From positions 868,001 to 932,000 of the forward strand of contig CP085629.1 of assembly GCA_024704175.1 (NCBI GenBank): a stretch of 64,000 nucleotides of DNA. Direction: 5' to 3'. Below are positions 61,501 through 64,000 of this stretch, piece after piece; the first letter of the stretch is position 1; the number at the start of each line of letters is the position of its first letter. The notes under the pieces were generated by a model. The model saw nothing but the letters and a program-made list of their open reading frames with translations. It made no database searches and had not been told where the DNA came from. The DNA is from Paenibacillus sp. P25 (GTDB lineage: Bacteria > Bacillota > Bacilli > Paenibacillales > NBRC-103111). The translations under genes were made by a program, and so were the position numbers.

Positions 61501-64000
61501 CGAGTACGGTCATAAAGGCGTCTTTGACCCGACGGTAGGGTATATTGTTTACGGAGCGGCCTTCAATGACAGGCAAAGAATCGAAATTCGTCCGAACGAA
61601 GATTCCACCGGCGATTTTGTCGCGCATGAAGGCGATCTGGTTTCATATCAGTGGATGTGGAACATTCCGGACGGCAACCAGTGGAACCAGCCTAACTTCA
61701 GACATATTTTCCAGCTGAAGGCGGTGAATGCGCAGGCGGCCAATACGCTGCCCGACGGCAACACCGGCGGGGAGAACGGCGCCTATATTCTGGCGATGTC
61801 GATTTCCGGAACGACGAACAGGAATCTGGTCGTGAATCATAACCGGTATGACGGCGACAAGAACCTGATGACCATTCCGTTAAAAGAGATCGACGGCCAC
61901 TGGATTAAAGTGGAGATGAAAGCGCTGATTTCGGATACCGGCTGGCTTACCATTAAGATAACGGATACAGTAACCGGCAAGGTGTACACCTTTGACAGCC
62001 CCGATGTTAATCAGGTGTTTCCGAAACAGGGTGCAGGGGACGGAGTGAAAGACTTGTGGAGAAGACCGGAAAGAAGCGGCGGCTTCGAAACGGAGTATCC
62101 GGCCGCCTTCGATCAGTATCTGCGTCCCAAATGGGGGATATACCGCAGCTCCAACGGCAGCACGAACTCGGCGTATGACGTCCGGCTGAAGCTTTCCGAC
62201 ATCACCATCAGCAAGCTGGCGACCGGCGTCTCGGCCGTGAATCTTGCTCTCAATAAAAAGGCGTACAACGTAGGCCCGGTAGATGATGCGAATCCGATCC
62301 AGCAGCAGTCCGCCACTGCGAATGTGTACGGCAACGCCAACAAGCTGACGAACGGCGTATTGCAGGATCCGACGAATTGGAATGTAACGAACGTTACCAG
62401 TCTGGATCAAATCGGGAATTATTCCTGGCTCGGTACGGACGGGGCGAGAAAAGGCGACTTCGTGATCGACCTGGGTCAGGCCATGGATTTCAGTCAACTC
62501 CGGCTGTTTGCCAAGTCAAGCCGGTTAAAAGGCGTGAGCGTTTATGTCTCCGATGATACCGGAAACCATGCGTCTGCGACCGAATTTAACGCCATGTCCT
62601 TTAGACAGGTGGATAAACAAACCGCTTCAGGCTATACGTATGAAACAGGCAATTCTGACGGAGGATCGGATGCCGAGGATCGTTCGTATCCGATCGACCT
62701 TGGTAGGACCTACCATTCGAGATACATCAAAGTCACGGTGGAGAACGCATCGGGCGGCAATACCGGCACGGATCTTACCGGCCCTCCGCGCCTTACACAG
62801 GTTCAAGTGTTTAATGCGCCGACCCCGCCGCAGCATCTTCAATTAGAGGCGGCCGGTTCCGGTGCCGTTCTGAAGTGGGATGCCAACCAGGCAAGCGAAG
62901 GTTTCACGGTTTATAATGGGGCGGCGGTACTTGCGGAATTGCCGGGAACGGCTGTAAGCTACGAGCTCCCTGGCGGCATAACGGATTTGTCCAAAATCGC
63001 TGTCCGATCCAAAGGTACGGATCCATATTCCCGCAAGTTTATGATTTCGGCGCCGGTTTATCTTCCTTATGTAGTAAGCATAACGCCGGTCAGCATTACG
63101 ACAACAGCCGGAACGGCGCCTGCGTTACCGTCCGTAGTCACGGCGGTTTACAGCGACAGCACGACGAAACCGGCGCCTGTCGTATGGGACCCTACGGACC
63201 CCGCGCAATATGCGGCTCCGGGAAGCTTCTCGGTGCAGGGGACCGTTACCGGCACAACCTATAAAGCACTGGCTAACATTACGGTGACCCCGTTCGTGAA
63301 GGTGGATGCAAGCATCGCCTATACGGGTCCCACGTCAGTCACAGGTCGGGGAGCGACGCTCTCCGCCGCCGTTCGTGAGCCGAATCCCGGCGGACCGGGC
63401 AAGCTCGGCGGGTTGCCTATCACGTTCGACGTGAAAAAGTTGCAGTTGAACGGGGAAAGCGTCCTTTACCGGTCGGCCGCCGGTCACAACGAATGTTTAC
63501 GGTCAAGCCAGCGCGGCTCTTGACCTTCCGCCGGGACTATACGAAGTCACCGCGGCGCTGGGGGCCAACCCGTATTACAAAGAAAATGCGGTGAAGTCGA
63601 TGCTGGCCGTGAATGCGGATCCTAACGGTACGCTTGAAGTAAACGGTCATCTCGATGCGCCTGCGCAGCCTGGTATTTTCGGGGATCAAGCAAAGAAGAT
63701 CCATATCGAAGGCAAATGGGAACTCCGGAACGGAAAAGCAATCGGAGCCGCGACCATCCATGCCGAACCCCAAGGGCTTCGTTTGTCCATGCAGCAAACC
63801 GATTGGCTGGTAATCTCGGGTACGAGCGCGTATGTGCAGGGCAGGGCTTTAAGTGAGCAAGGCGCCGAATATACGGTCCGCTTGCTGATGGATACGGCTC
63901 GGGGAAATCGGGTAAATCCTCGGTGCTTTCCATCCTGATTTGGAAAGGGGACAGCGCGGAAGGAGCTCAGGCCGCCGAAGTAAGGGCGGAGGATTTTAGC
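58509..64000 (+). CDS. Very large secreted multidomain protein with duplicated lyase-like module (3' end outside window; frameshifts)
   Basis: More than 1,830 residues and still open at the window end. Signal peptide (FLVLSIVLSLISLPLLPA; cut near EAHAAL), a cadherin-like beta domain (residues ~40-155), then polysaccharide-lyase-like jelly-roll module 1 (~190-530: RQRLEIKSN, HIFQMKEIAG, RSKWGLYRGL). A Big_4 Ig-like domain (RPAAITASKGTPFGGLTLPP), a discoidin-like domain (~620-815), module 2 (~930-1230: RQRIEIRPN, HIFQLKAVNA, RPKWGIYRSS), a second discoidin-like domain and further Ig-like domains follow. Shifts near 60475, 63480 and 63905 each restore sequence in another frame. AAAGGAG is 11 bases before the ATG. 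Probably a cell-surface or free enzyme acting on a polysaccharide; the substrate cannot be named. Confidence 0.8.

Noticed and set aside
60536..61627. 363-codon minus-strand frame inside the large secreted protein gene
   Set aside because: Antisense shadow; composition rich in His/Arg/Val and no start signal.

Overview
The window looks like a chromosomal segment of a Paenibacillus-type spore former. Pointers are several YesM/YesN-like two-component pairs next to CUT1 sugar transporters, large carbohydrate-active enzymes, a DUF3231 protein, consensus CcpA cre boxes, AAGGAG/GGAGG ribosome binding sites and moderate GC. No rRNA, tRNA, CRISPR array or intact insertion sequence was seen. At least 26 gene interruptions are single-base shifts that restore a conserved family sequence in another frame. 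That density suggests base-calling error more than biology, so most such genes are annotated as one frameshifted CDS.

Layout. 1-9.4 kb: a YesN/YesM pair, a solute-binding lipoprotein, two permeases and a LacZ-type beta-galactosidase, forming a galactoside uptake unit with a probable cre site. 9.7-15.0 kb: an OmpR/EnvZ-type pair, a secreted phosphoesterase/phospholipase C and a multicopper oxidase, the last two both carrying a copper-amine-oxidase-N-like domain. 15.1-25.9 kb: an accessory stretch with a DUF3231 protein, an intact rifampicin phosphotransferase with its promoter, an ArsC-type reductase, three DUF1259 copies and an aromatic-acid exporter. It also holds three small proteins with a shared beta-barrel-like motif and remnants of a sorbosone-dehydrogenase-like protein, a GMC oxidoreductase and a VOC protein, each with internal deletions. 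26.0-28.9 kb: an HSP90-like ATPase translationally coupled to a helical-repeat protein.

29-33 kb: an AraC regulator divergent from an SDR, a CysJ-like FAD/NADPH reductase without flavodoxin domain, and a nitroreductase with a clear promoter/operator. 33.2-46.2 kb: a second sugar unit with a secreted beta-propeller-like protein, a YesM/YesN pair, two LplB/LplC-type permeases, a binding protein, a GH106-like glycosidase and a nucleoside hydrolase. Three promoters here share one design: two 13-nt boxes at a 22-bp period, then 2 nt, a TTGA-type -35, 17 nt, a TATA(G/T)T -10 and a cre box at the start site. The beta-propeller gene, the two-component genes and the transporter therefore probably form one regulon, activated by the local response regulator and repressed by CcpA.

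46.2-53.9 kb: a P450, a TetR regulator with matching palindromic operators, the stub of an EmrB-type exporter, an SDR, a DJ-1/PfpI protein, an MFS exporter, a LysR regulator and an AraC regulator. 54.1-58.2 kb: a GH3 glycosidase and an Lsa-type ABC-F protein preceded by a leader ORF with mutually exclusive antiterminator and terminator hairpins. 58.5 kb to the end: one very large secreted multidomain protein with a duplicated lyase-like module, running out of the window.

The most notable findings are the triplicated activator/promoter/cre module, the ABC-F attenuator, the HSP90-like/helical-repeat operon and the cluster of genes shortened by internal deletions.
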